From Bugula neritina (lineage: Eukaryota > Bryozoa > Gymnolaemata > Cheilostomatida > Bugulidae), in assembly GCA_964035545.1 (NCBI GenBank), contig OZ037772.1, positions 6,912,389-6,976,388 of the forward strand: a stretch of DNA of 64,000 nucleotides. Reading direction: 5' to 3'. The notes under the pieces are model-generated. The model saw only the letters and a program-made list of their open reading frames with translations, was not told the DNA's origin and made no database searches. Below, one piece after another: positions 27,461-37,020 of the stretch (position 1 is the first letter of the stretch; each line of letters begins with the position of its first letter). Position numbers and translations under genes: made by a program.

Positions 27461-27584
27461 AAATGCTATACAAATGATAGCCTACTTTCTTTACTCCAAG
27501 TTGGGCTCGATAGTCAGCCCCTCCTTGCAGCCTGAATCCCCAAGGCTCTCCTGGACGTCTGTACAACTCACAGTTTATGCTCAT
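25722..27584 (-). CDS. Zasp/PDLIM-like single-PDZ protein (about 164 aa)
   Basis: Minus-strand coding exons 27584-27486, 26757-26609 and 25968-25722 (99+149+247 bp, in frame). The first two encode one PDZ domain: it opens with PWGFRLQGGADY, the ligand-loop signature typical of Zasp/ALP/Enigma proteins, and continues VTPGSPAAR, NDDILAINNI and KEAEKLIRQSG. The third exon gives a Pro/Asn/Tyr/Gln-rich tail beginning TDDPLANYRPNGPIKFN, where Zasp-type proteins carry their short ZM motif; equivalence is only suggested. No LIM domain is present, so this is a short isoform-like product. Such proteins bind alpha-actinin at Z-discs and adhesions (family knowledge). Keeping the frame into exon 3 requires a GC donor (AAG|GCAAGT) at 26608-26607. 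The alternative GT donor four bases further breaks the frame. Intron 1 contains a hammerhead-like hairpin. An upstream 5' UTR exon may end at 28577. Confidence 0.82.
27170..27217. repeat. (TA)n microsatellite in intron 1 of the PDZ gene
   Basis: About 24 TA units ending where the inverted repeat at 27214 begins. A shorter (TA)n lies at about 27428-27456 on the other side of the hairpin. Confidence 0.95.
27214..27369 (-). repeat. perfect 49-nt inverted repeat with 58-nt loop
   Basis: Arm 27214-27262 is the exact reverse complement of 27321-27369. The hairpin lies in intron 1 of the minus-strand PDZ gene between two (TA)n tracts. Perfect arms suggest recent insertion or functional constraint. 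The loop holds the hammerhead-like core listed separately. Confidence 0.93.
27268..27316 (-). ncRNA. hammerhead-ribozyme-like motif in the hairpin loop
   Basis: On the minus strand the order is GAC, CTGATGA (27311-27305), a 5-bp stem CGTAG/CTACG with loop CTTACA, then T-GAAAC, a short palindromic CAATATTG (stem III position), then TA and GTC. GAC (27314-27312) pairs with GTC (27272-27270) as the start of stem I, which the 49-nt arms could extend after an internal loop. The invariant CUGANGA and GAA are present. A T·T opposition closes stem II where a pair is expected, and stem III has no real loop, as in hammerheads that work as dimers. It is in sense orientation relative to the PDZ gene. Activity is not established. 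Confidence 0.55.
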
Positions 27585-28549
27585 CTCTATGTGAATATCA
27601 AAACTAGAAAACATAAAAAAGTATATTTCTATTACCAAATGTGTTAATATGTGATACAATAAATATTGTAATATATTAGTTGTCGACTAAATAATCAAAC
27701 AGACAAGTTATATAATATGTCACCATTTACAATATAGTTTGTCAGCAATAAAATTGGCAAATCACAGTAGCCTACATGTTTTGTCTTTAAACCGTAAAAA
27801 CTTTGTTTAGGTCTGTGATAATAAATCTTGATTTTTATATATTGATTTGCTATTTCTGCTTTAGGTACTAGATATTATAATTCTGGGTATCCAAAATCCT
27901 AAACTTTCGGAGTTTTTACAAAAATACAATAACTCCATTACTATAATTTGTCATATCATGTCTAAATAGATAAACTCACATTATGAGCAAGTGTCAACTT
28001 ACAATTTTAACTGCGTTGGTTGCTAAGATTCTTATTTGCAGCAAATACTCTAATTCCTAAAGACACAATAATATATTTGCAATGCTCTGAAATATAATTA
28101 TTTATGGCAGAAAGCATCTATAGTATATAGTTTACTCATCTCTTTAGAATTGAAATAATTTCAACATATTAGAGCTTATGATTTCTAAAATTTTAATGTA
28201 TAGGATATTTTTCTTTTAGTTTAATAGAATTTACTGTTTACATAAACCAATTTAATTAAAATAATGTGTGTTTCAACTTGACTGCATGCCGAATTATAGC
28301 ATTAAAGCATTACAGATTTATATCTTTTACCAACAAGCTACCACTTTATATATTCCTAAGCTTTAACCTTGGATATAATATTATATGACCTTAAAAATAT
28401 CCTGCTTTAACTTTACATTTGATATAAAGAGCTACATTGCTTGAACTTCAAGTACAATCTAACTATACTTTCATTTCCTATTTGTCAACCTCACATTTAC
28501 CTTTATAATAATAACAAATTAATTCAAGTACTTGCATTCCCTATTCCGT

Positions 28550-29550
28550 AACTTCTCATTTGAAATAAATACTTACAAAGGTTGTGCCTGCTATTCCACT
28601 AGAAGCTCCAAAGAAAATTAAATGTAGGCAGCAGTTAATATGCCTTCTCAGGTATAAGCTAATAGCTGCAGCTGAATAGAGATGCTCATTTATGTTAATT
28701 AGTGTAATCAGCACAGGTAGACTGCTGAGTGCTACCTACTAATTAGTGCAACGTAATCATTATGTAAGACAATTAGGCATTCCACTTATAATAGACTAAG
28801 TATGTCTATACTGCCCTTTTAGTTTAGGTAGAGATGCAACTTGCATCTTATATGTTGAAGAAAGTTGATTTTTCTTTCTACTTGAGAGTTATGTTCACAA
28901 TAATCTAAAAATTATTGCCTATTTTCTGACCTTTCAACTTCCTTAAAATACTACTACACTACACTAATAGCTAATACTGTTTAACAAAATATTGTTCACC
29001 CCTTGGGATGCCCGAGACGTTCTGCTTGCAAAAAGGAGCTGCTACAGCCATTACACTACCGAAGTCACTAGGTAATCACAGCACTATAGTAAAGAAACTC
29101 AGGCAAGTTTATAGTCTCATTCCTGATTTAGACTAAGGACTTTGATCTTTTTGAATAAAGAGTATTTGAGAGGTCATGGGGGTTGAAGACATCAAAGTGT
29201 TGGTACTATACAACCATGAACATATTTATTAGTTGAAAGGATTCATAGATGACAACTCTTTATCTTATTTAAGATTTTTATTCAACACCCTTACAAGTTA
29301 TACCAGAAATTTTTTTTAGTAAATATTCAAACATTTTGCCACATGTGCACCCTGCCAAAACAACCTGGTGTAATGCAAAGGTTTACTACTACATGTTATT
29401 TCTAGTTCTGGGGGTATACAACCTGATGATTTGCCATTTTGCCAGTCTTCAAATTTTTTTGAAGAAATACAGAAACATGATAAAACTCCCAATTTTTCCT
29501 TTTTAAAATTATAACATGCAATGTTGAGAGAAGCACTCACTAACCAAACA
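28550..29550. other. intergenic region upstream of the PDZ gene
   Basis: No open coding region supported. A possible minus-strand 5' UTR exon of the PDZ gene ends at 28577 with donor GTAAGT. Its upstream boundary cannot be placed. The remainder is AT-rich, without structure I can identify. Confidence 0.3.
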
Positions 29551-29552
29551 AG

Positions 29553-29553
<1 letters not shown>

Positions 29554-29642
<89 letters not shown>
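29554..29642. repeat. (TA)n microsatellite
   Basis: About 45 TA units immediately left of the first hammerhead arm. It lies on the 3' (downstream) side of the cleavage site of the minus-strand ribozyme. Confidence 0.95.
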
Positions 29643-29646
<4 letters not shown>

Positions 29647-29651
29647 CTCAA

Positions 29652-29698
29652 TCTGTGGACAGCAGCTGTTTCGGGATTTGTCCCCTCATCAGCACAGA
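29652..29698 (-). ncRNA. hammerhead ribozyme motif (minus strand)
   Basis: Reading the minus strand from 29698: TCTGTG (stem I), CTGATGAG, GGGA-CAAA-TCCC (stem II with 4-nt loop), GAAAC, AGCTGCTGTC (minimal stem III ending in the GTC cleavage triplet), CACAGA (stem I partner). All invariant core positions are present and stem I pairs over 6 bp. The sequence is identical to the plus-strand motif at 29990-30036. A very short stem III with an otherwise perfect core is the form described for Penelope-like elements and animal retrozymes, where dimers are usually needed for efficient cleavage. Confidence 0.88.
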
Positions 29699-29901
29699 AC
29701 AGAGTACCATGACCCACACCTTCGCAATAGTAAAACTTATAGTTTTACTAAAGCATATTTAAAAGGTGTGCAACTTCAAGCCAGAGTGCTCAAGTGACTC
29801 TAGGGGTCACCTAGGAGTCACGAGCATTGCAAAATGCTAGCGGCTTAAGTTTGTGACCATGGCGAGAGTGCTCAATCATTTAATGTCATTGCTCAGCATG
29901 A

Positions 29902-29933
<32 letters not shown>

Positions 29934-29989
29934 GCTTTAGTAAAACTATAAGTTTTACTATTGCGAAGGTGTGGGCCATGGTACTCTGT

Positions 29990-30033
29990 TCTGTGCTGAT
30001 GAGGGGACAAATCCCGAAACAGCTGCTGTCCAC

Positions 30034-30036
<3 letters not shown>
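29990..30036 (+). ncRNA. hammerhead ribozyme motif (plus strand)
   Basis: TCTGTG 29990-29995, CTGATGAG 29996-30003, GGGA/TCCC stem II at 30004-30007 and 30012-30015 around CAAA, GAAAC 30016-30020, stem III region 30021-30027, GTC 30028-30030, CACAGA 30031-30036. Predicted self-cleavage lies between 30030 and 30031. (TA)n follows directly. Every invariant nucleotide is present. Confidence 0.88.
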
Positions 30037-30087
<51 letters not shown>

Positions 30088-30687
30088 ATATATAGACCCA
30101 GTGTCCTCCTCAAAGGCCATAATATATATAATATAGGTTATCAACAGAAACCACTTGTAAGCATTAAAAACCAACTGTCCCTCTCGAGGGACAATTGGGG
30201 AGTTGTTTCCTTTTGGTTTTGTCTTTTTACCCTTCTTCATCAAGAGCTACAACAACTTCAAAATGGCTTCCCAAAGAGATAGAGCATGTGTTTTAACCTC
30301 TGCAGGTAAAATATATTTTTTTTATCCCATAGGTCAGGTTATCAAAATTTTCAATCATCTATTCTTGTTTACAACATGTATTTCTACACGTTTAAATTTT
30401 AGAATATACCAGATATCATATTTTCCTTTGGTTTTATTGACAATTTTTTTTCATGTCCCCTGAGCAGGACATGGGGATCTAATGACTACAATTTGAGTAA
30501 GAAGTGTAGTGTTTTGAATGTTTACAGCATGAAATAGAGTTGTATATTATTACTGCACGACTCAGATGATGTTTGCCAACTGTATGATGTCATGTTCTGT
30601 GTATATATAAGATGAAGATTTACAAATATAAGTTAGTTTTTAGCCCTTACTAAGGAGAAAGGACATTTCAAGACTTTAAGTTGAAAG
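30037..30687 (+). other. (TA)n to about 30094, then no recognised gene
   Basis: After the microsatellite there is a short palindrome (GTCCCTCTCGAGGGAC, about 30177-30192). AT-rich sequence follows up to the piggyBac remnant, with no supported coding region. An open frame at 30203-30463 has no recognisable domain. Confidence 0.4.
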
Positions 30688-31527
30688 ATGGATCAGGAGG
30701 ACAATGATTCAGGACCAAGGAAACATGTGTTCTGTGATCGATTTTGTACAACCATTCCATTGATTGAACATCTTGCACAGACAAACATTTCGCTAACAGG
30801 AACTATAAGCTTCATGTATGTACCTGTGCAATTTTCATCAGACAAGCAGATAAAGGCTAAAGGAAGAGGATTTATGGAGCAGTTTATAACAAAAACAATG
30901 ATGATGAACCGATCAGCATAGTGAAATGATTTGACACCAAAGGGATTTTAATGGCAACATCATTGCATGGATTAGAACCTGTAGAGGACTGTCAAAGATG
31001 GTGCAAGCATAAAAAAAGAATACATTACCATCCCAAGACCGGCAGTTGTTAGTAGATACAATGCATCAATGGGTGGCGTGGATCTCTGTGACCAAGCTAT
31101 TTCATACCATAGACTGGCTGCAAGGTGCAAGCGATGGCCAGTTAGAGTCATTATGCATTTTCTGGATTTGGCTGTAAACAACTGCTGGCTATTACATAGA
31201 GCTGCAGACCCAGCAAACAAATCTGTGCAGCTGTTTGACTACAGGGTTCTAATGGGGGAGCAACTGCTTGCTACAGCTAGAGATAGTACTTGCAGTGACA
31301 CAAATGATGGTGAGACAAGGAGACGTAGAGTACCAGTGCCGCTACCAATCAATTGCAGCAGAAGTAGAGCAGCTAAACACCTGCCAGAATTTATGAAGCT
31401 TACGAACAGTGCTCGCTGCAGGAGAGAAGGCTGCTCATACAAAACGAGTGTGCGCTGCACAAAATGCAATGTCTTTTTGTGCATTAATGCAAATAGAAAC
31501 TGTTTTCTCTTGTTTAACAAAAAGTAA
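30688..31527 (+). pseudogene. decayed piggyBac-family transposase
   Basis: The first part (30688-30921) matches the family segment CDRFCTTIPLIEHLA followed by GTISFMYVPV. The later part (31069-31527) holds the hallmark MGGVDLCDQ, containing a catalytic Asp of the DDD triad, then NNCWLLHR. It ends in the C-terminal Cys-rich domain (CRREGCSY, VRCTKCNVFLC). Between them the family motif (FDTKGILMATSLHG) is readable only in another frame, with a TGA replacing a Trp codon and at least two single-base shifts. The N-terminal third and terminal repeats are not identifiable. Not functional as it stands; a cut-and-paste transposase by family. Confidence 0.85.
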
Positions 31528-31976
31528 TCCAAAGGACTTATTTTGAATTAAAGATGACATTGTACTAGCTCAAGTATATTTCACTGTTTTCTAGTTACCG
31601 AGTACCAGCGTCCCCCACAGGAGACACCCTATTACAGCAAAAGTAAAAAACATTCATGAAAAGTTATGGTTTTGTGTTAGTTTGCATGAAAAACTAATAG
31701 AAAATTGGTTGTCACTGCTATTTTCTCACTGAAACTCTCTCGGGTCTCAAAGGGATATACATGTTATAGGACAGCAAGAGAACAACAATTTATATCATTT
31801 ATTAGACAATTTGAAACAAAATTGTGTGATAAATTGTGTGGTATTTTTGTATTAAAAAAGTAATATAATATATCAGCTAGTTTCAAGAAAATGCAACTAA
31901 TGTAAAAGGAGTAATTGGAGATGAAGTTCAATAAATTTACTAAACATATTTGGTTATGCAGGCATCCATATTCCTT
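31528..31976. other. intergenic between piggyBac remnant and gene 3
   Basis: AT-rich, no gene seen. It probably contains the 3' UTR of minus-strand gene 3. Confidence 0.4.
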
Positions 31977-34199
31977 TTAATTTGTTCTAAACAGACGTAG
32001 CATCTTCTCACTCCAACAAGCTACAGCTAACATGTCATCTTTCACACTGATAGCTCCAACAATCTTTGGTAGTTTCTCATGAATCAGTTTTTTGAGTAGA
32101 TTACCTGAAAATATACAACCAGATTTGTATAGACCCTGCAAATATTTCATATTAAAAAAATTGGTGCATATTTATACACTTTTGATTTTATATAGGCGAA
32201 ACTTCTACATTTGAAAATTTGATATACATTTTATGCACAATTAAGATTTCAAAGTTCCTTAGATAGCTTCACCTGTAACTTCTCTATGCAAATTAAAAAA
32301 CTTTCAGAATAGCTCTGCTGAGCAACAAGTCATTGTAAAAAAATTATCAACGCTTATTTAATAGTTAAATGTGTTATGCGATAACTGTTACATGGATTTA
32401 AACATATAAACACAAATATACCTTTATAATTTCGCACTGTTGCAGCTTCAGAAACAATAACTGCAAGCAGAACGCAAAGTTTCTACTATATCAAACCGCT
32501 TTTTTAAATTGCAACATGCATGAGTACAACTTTTTTATAAACACATTTTTTGATGCAAAAGAGATATTTTAAAAACCAACCACTTTGATGTGATTTTAAT
32601 AAAAAAAAAAGTCTAAGTTCCCATTTGTTTTGTTTCAACGTATCTCGACAAACTATAATATTATAAGCGTGTATAAACACCACTATAACTATAATAGTCA
32701 AAAAAGTTAGAATTAATTGCATAAAATAAAACATGCAACTTGCATCATCATATATACCTAATTTTATCCTTTTAAAGTGTAATACCAGTATTGTAGCGGA
32801 GGCTTACCTTTGGGTGATATGATGTAAACAGCTTTTACACTTTTGTTTGCACAAACAAAAATGAGACCATTAGGATCTGACCAGACACCATATCCTTCTG
32901 CTACACCATTACATGTCCAGACTGTAGTCAGCTTACCATTCTCTACTTTGTGCTTTATCAATTCACCTCTGCCAACTGCTAGCAGATGACCATCTGGTAG
33001 AAAGTGTAGACCAAGTGGAGGCACATCAAGATGAATAATCTGTGTCTGTTTAGTGATGAAGTCATAGATGATCAGCTGTTCAGTATCTGGATACTTCACC
33101 ACAACATATCTGTTAGAGACTGCCATTACTGGTCCAATGTTATTTGTTCTATCAAACTGAAGCAGTTGTTGTTTCTTTGTGATGTCACCAGCTAAACACA
33201 TCTCTACCTTAGATATGTCACCTTCTCTGTGTAGAATGAAGACATTCTGAGGAGTCTCAACTACTCCTGTTACTATCTTCTCACTTGTACTGTATTCACT
33301 CAGCTCATTACCATCTCTACTCAGTAACTGTATTCCATTATGAGTACCCACGAGTATGTCACCATCTTGTCTGTGATTGGCTGAGTAACACCCACCACTT
33401 GTCTCGTGCTCAGATATGAATCTCAGTGAAGAAGGAACTGTTACTAGACTGAAATTCAGTAATCTACTTCTACACTGACCTGCAAGATATTATGAAGAAG
33501 AAGTCATACAAAATGAGTATAAAAAGTTGTTTTTCATGCATACATACTTTATATAGGGTACATTATTTTGAACTATGTTAAGCAAACTGTCTAATAAACT
33601 AGCACTTTCTACAAATAATATGCCAACCTACGTCTTTACAATTGTATAGTTATGTATATTTTCTTGATACCAATTATCATAAAATTTTGCCTAGACTTAG
33701 GGTGTGGTTGATTTGGTAAAAAAATATCAAAAACACATTTTATATAAACACATAGCTTCATTGATCTATAGCGTCATTTCATATATTATGGGAGAGTGGG
33801 GCTAGTTGAACCATAGGATTAATTGAACCACATGCTCTAAATTTTCTCCTCTAAATCATTGCACCATCTAACTCCTTTACTTATCAGCTTTTTAGATGAA
33901 CTACCAGACATGTTAAAATATATGAAATCAAAGCAGAAGTTATTAGGAGAGCGAATATTTTTCACAGTTTTTGCATAAAAACGGAGCAATCCAAAAACAT
34001 TTGTCATCAAAAGTTGCATAGCTTTGCAAATTTTAATAGCTAAGTCAAGTAAATTCAGACATGAATGTGTTGTCAGGAAGATATCAAAACTTGGCAATGA
34101 CTTAAAGTTGCAGAGATATCTCATTCACAGCAGATATTGGCAATAACTTTTAATATACGGTGATGGCCGTGGAATATGTCATGCGACCCTCTTCTCCCC

Positions 34200-34545
34200 T
34201 TTGTACTTTGAGCCTAGCCCATGCAAATTATATTCTGGACAATCCACTCATGCCGCATGCGGCGGTCTGAGAAATGCCTCATGTTCTACCATTAGCCGCG
34301 GCAGCACTCTGGGATGCTGTACTGCCGCACGACAGCCCTATGTGATGCCGCAGCGCTGCACTGCGACCCATGCTACACCTTGACAACCAGAACCCGTGGG
34401 GCCAATCAGCATGAAGCTCTCCTTTATAAGCAGGACATCCTGTACACCCAGTGACACTTAGCTAGTAAAATTATTAATGCAATAGTAGTAGAGAGTGGTT
34501 GGTTCTGGGGTCACTTTTTCTGGGACCCCCCTATTTTCGTGAAAG
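34200..34545 (+). promoter_or_regulatory. GC-rich, promoter-like stretch, possible LTR fragment
   Basis: The only GC-rich stretch in this part of the window (34240-34400). It contains an octamer ATGCAAAT near 34220, CCAAT near 34402 and TTTATAAG near 34423, with a possible start region about 30 bases further. No open frame is conserved. The order suggests U3/R of an LTR belonging to the gypsy element whose gag begins at 42878, but a second copy of this LTR is not in the window, so this is inference. Confidence 0.35.
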
Positions 34546-34750
34546 CCTTAATAAAAAGTTATTATATGCTAGGAATATAAAAATTTATTATGACACTTAT
34601 TACTTATTTTCGTGAACAACAATTAGTAGAGACGCCTTAATAAAAAATTGTTATATGGTAAAAATATAAGAATTTATTATTACCCAAACCAATTAATTAG
34701 GTATATAAAACTCGTCTAACCCGTGCCTATATACCTTTGAAAAAAAAGTT

Positions 34751-35638
34751 TTAATCTTGAATCGTTAGTGATTCCATTATATTACCATCGGACGTCGATA
34801 TTACTAATTTACCTCCAACCGCTCCTTGCAATTTTGGAATAGTGTAACTGTATATATTATTTATTGTAATAAGATCAACAATATTTATACCAGTTTCTAC
34901 GATATTACCATCGCTCGAAAGCATTAATAATTTACCTCCGATTGACGGTTGTACTTTAGACATAGAAAAATTAAATACATTAGTTTTCGTAATAACGTCG
35001 CTAACACTTAAATTACTATCAACGATATTACCCGTACTAGTCGATACGGCTAATTTTTCGTTTGGATTTTGTATAAGAGATATAGAATAATTAGACGCGT
35101 TAATTTTTGTAACAATATCGTCAACTTTTAAATTACTATCTATAACGTAACCGTTGTTAGTCGATATAGTTAATTTTTCACTCGGGTTTTGTATAAGTGG
35201 TACGTAATAATTAGATACATTAGTTTTTGTGTCAACATCGTCAACTTTTAAATCACTGTCTATAACGTAACCCGCGTCAGTCGATATAGTTAATTGGTTA
35301 ATAGGACTCGATATGAGTGGTATAGCGTAATTAGATGATTTTGTAATAACCTCGTCAACTTTTAATTCGCTATCTACGACATTACCTTCTTCATTCGATA
35401 CGACTAATTTTTTACTCGGGTTTTGTAGTTTAGGTATACTCGTATCATCAACGTATTTTTTTGCAGCGGCGTCTTGAGTGTCAGCGGGGTCAACGACTCT
35501 AGATATTTTATTAACACCCATATCTAAAGTACCCGTAAGTGTATTATTACCATTTCTTAAAACGAAATCTTTATTTATTTTATTAATTATGTCATTATTA
35601 AGCTTTGACGATCCTTCAAATTTGTATACTGTACTCAT
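34751..35638 (-). CDS. fibre-like repeat protein of the Polinton-like element (295 aa)
   Basis: One uninterrupted frame, the longest in the element. Residues about 30-65 resemble the segment common in phage tail-fibre/collar proteins (NTLTGTLDMGVNKI then DPADTQDAAAKKYVDD). The rest consists of about six repeats of roughly 40 residues with the pattern KLxxSTxxGxxxDSxLKVDDxxTK, then SNYxxPLIQNP. This is consistent with a trimeric fibrous beta-structure, as in viral fibres. ATG is at 35638-35636 and overlaps the stop of the preceding frame (ATGA). No signal peptide. A surface attachment fibre is an inference from architecture. It is strikingly intact next to broken replication genes. A stub of the same start (MSTV, then stop) occurs at 36623. 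Confidence 0.75.
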   Translation of the reverse strand: MSTVYKFEGSSKLNNDIINKINKDFVLRNGNNTLTGTLDMGVNKISRVVDPADTQDAAAKKYVDDTSIPKLQNPSKKLVVSNEEGNVVDSELKVDEVITKSSNYAIPLISSPINQLTISTDAGYVIDSDLKVDDVDTKTNVSNYYVPLIQNPSEKLTISTNNGYVIDSNLKVDDIVTKINASNYSISLIQNPNEKLAVSTSTGNIVDSNLSVSDVITKTNVFNFSMSKVQPSIGGKLLMLSSDGNIVETGINIVDLITINNIYSYTIPKLQGAVGGKLVISTSDGNIMESLTIQD

Positions 35639-36144
35639 TTATTATAAAGTTTTATTATAGCGTGATTAAATGGAAGAAAATTTTGTTGAGGAATATAATC
35701 CGGATTTTCAAAATTTGTAAGAACTACGTTACTCGGTTTACAGCTAGTATAAGTTGTTGAGCATAATATTACTATTGAAAAGTTTTTATTAGCCTCAATA
35801 ATTTTAAAAATTGAAATTTTAATATAAGGAACCTTATGCTCATTACCATTAATGTTATAATCAGTGTATGATATATTAGAATCTGTAATTGGCTCCGCAT
35901 TATTCCAAGTAATTGATCTAAGTTTTTTATCGGTCCCATATATTTCTTTATCATTATACCCGTTTTAACCGTGAAATTGTATTAACACGTGAGTTAGTTC
36001 AATCCGTTCATCAACTATATAGTCTTGAATTAAAAAACCTATAAATAGGCTCGGATTAATTGTATAAATAAACTCATTATTTTTTAAAATACCCGTAATA
36101 TGCGCAATATTAGCTTTAGTTAATTTTTGAAATTAATATGCCAT
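35635..36144 (-). pseudogene. Polinton-like element frame B (169 codons, two in-frame stops)
   Basis: Starts ATG at 36144 (MAY, then TAA at codon 4) and continues in one frame to TGA overlapping the fibre start. A second TAA lies mid-way, after LIQFHG. Downstream residues include KKLRSITWNNAEPI, HKVPYIKISIF, CKPSNVV and PFNHAIIKLYNK. It is paralogous to the neighbouring frame A. Function unknown. The position beside the fibre gene suggests a virion or fibre-associated protein, but that is guesswork. Confidence 0.6.
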
Positions 36145-36147
36145 TTA

Positions 36148-36623
36148 TTATATGAATTTATAATAAAGTTTTAAAGACACGTAATCAAACGGAACGCGCT
36201 TTTCTTGAGACGTAGTTGATACGTTTGAGGGTTTACGATTTCGAACAATTCAAATAACAATGAATTTCTTTATTAGTATTAACTACTAATGAAAGAGGAA
36301 CTTCAACATACGGAATATTATGAGCGTCACCTCTAATTATATAATTTATTGAAGGTTCGCGTGGTAATAAGTTATTCACTATATTAATAACTAATATTTT
36401 ATTGGTCCAATATATAGGTAAATCGTCATAATGTTTTTCATTGCCAAAACTAATTAGCATACGCGTTAATTTTATTTTTTATCGACTATAAAACCTTTAA
36501 TTAAGTTGGCTAAATAAAAACTAGGTTTTTCAATAAATTCTTCTTTTTCAATCAGCCTTTCAATGAAGTTTTCATTTATAATAACTATTCGGCTGATCTT
36601 CCAAATTTTTATACTGTACTCAT
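36148..36623 (-). pseudogene. Polinton-like element frame A, paralogue of frame B, frameshifted
   Basis: The segment around 36460-36233 reads MLISFGNEKHYDDLPIYWTN and later HNIPYVEVPLS, aligning with HVLIQFHG..NGYNDKEIYGTDK and HKVPYIKIS of frame B. After one shift it ends KPSNV ... PFDYVSLKLYYK, parallel to KPSNV ... PFNHAIIKLYNK. At its 5' end the first codons (MSTV) copy the fibre gene start, then a stop. The unit looks like a tandem duplication of frame plus fibre start, in which the rest of the first fibre copy was lost. Confidence 0.6.
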
Positions 36624-36646
36624 TTATTATAACAGATTATTTATAA

Positions 36647-37020
36647 TTAATTGAGGTGGTTTATTTTTAGACATTTTTTAAGCCAATATAAACACAAGTG
36701 TCCGCATATAACTGTACCAAATTCTTGTAGTCGTTCCGTATTATAAGACACGGGTGCTTTTAAATATCTCGTTATTTCTAGAGGGGGGTGAAGTCCAAAA
36801 CTATCGAAATAATATTTTTTATTATTTTTTTTATACCAAGCGACCTAATGAGTGCCGCCACTCGGTAAATCGTCTAAATTTAATATACTGCATTCTTTTG
36901 TCGCGGCGTATTAGGTAATTCGTCTTTCGAAAATAATCCTCTAAAATTAGAGATTTTTAACTTTTTAATCGCCGACTCGAGTTCGACATTTATAAGCACT
37001 TTATTAGGAAGATTAATCAT
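36647..37020 (-). pseudogene. adenain-like (C48/C5-type) cysteine protease of the Polinton-like element
   Basis: ATG at 37020 overlaps the end of the polymerase frame. The frame runs MINLPNKVLINVELESAIKK, then shifts by one base. It continues DDLPSGGTH-stop-VAWYKKNNKKYYFDSFGLHPP and ends VICGHLCLYWLKKC. The expected catalytic His (GTHW; the Trp codon is now TAG), Asp (FDSFG) and Cys (CGHLCL) are all recognisable. Polintons and adenoviruses use this protease for capsid maturation. One frameshift plus one stop make this copy non-functional. Confidence 0.8.

Larger units (their letters stand above)
29652..30036. mobile_element. inverted pair of hammerhead-bearing arms (Penelope-like/retrozyme-type debris)
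   Basis: Arms 29652-29757 and 29931-30036 are 106 nt each and, by eye, differ at one position when one is reverse-complemented. The 173 bases between them have no open frame; a short (TA)n at about 29907-29930 precedes the second arm. Each arm ends at a (TA)n tract exactly at the hammerhead end. Hammerheads in the pLTRs of Penelope-like elements are established; no reverse transcriptase or GIY-YIG frame is visible nearby, so only terminal sequence is present. Confidence 0.65.

Noticed and set aside
30203-30463. 86-residue frame rich in Phe/Ile/Leu
   Set aside because: AT-rich composition gives apparent hydrophobic segments. No conserved motif and no gene context.
33786-34200. Possible MITE starting 'gggagagtggggctagttg'
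   Set aside because: The start resembles a widespread invertebrate repeat terminus, but a matching inverted end is too weak (near 34185) to define an element.
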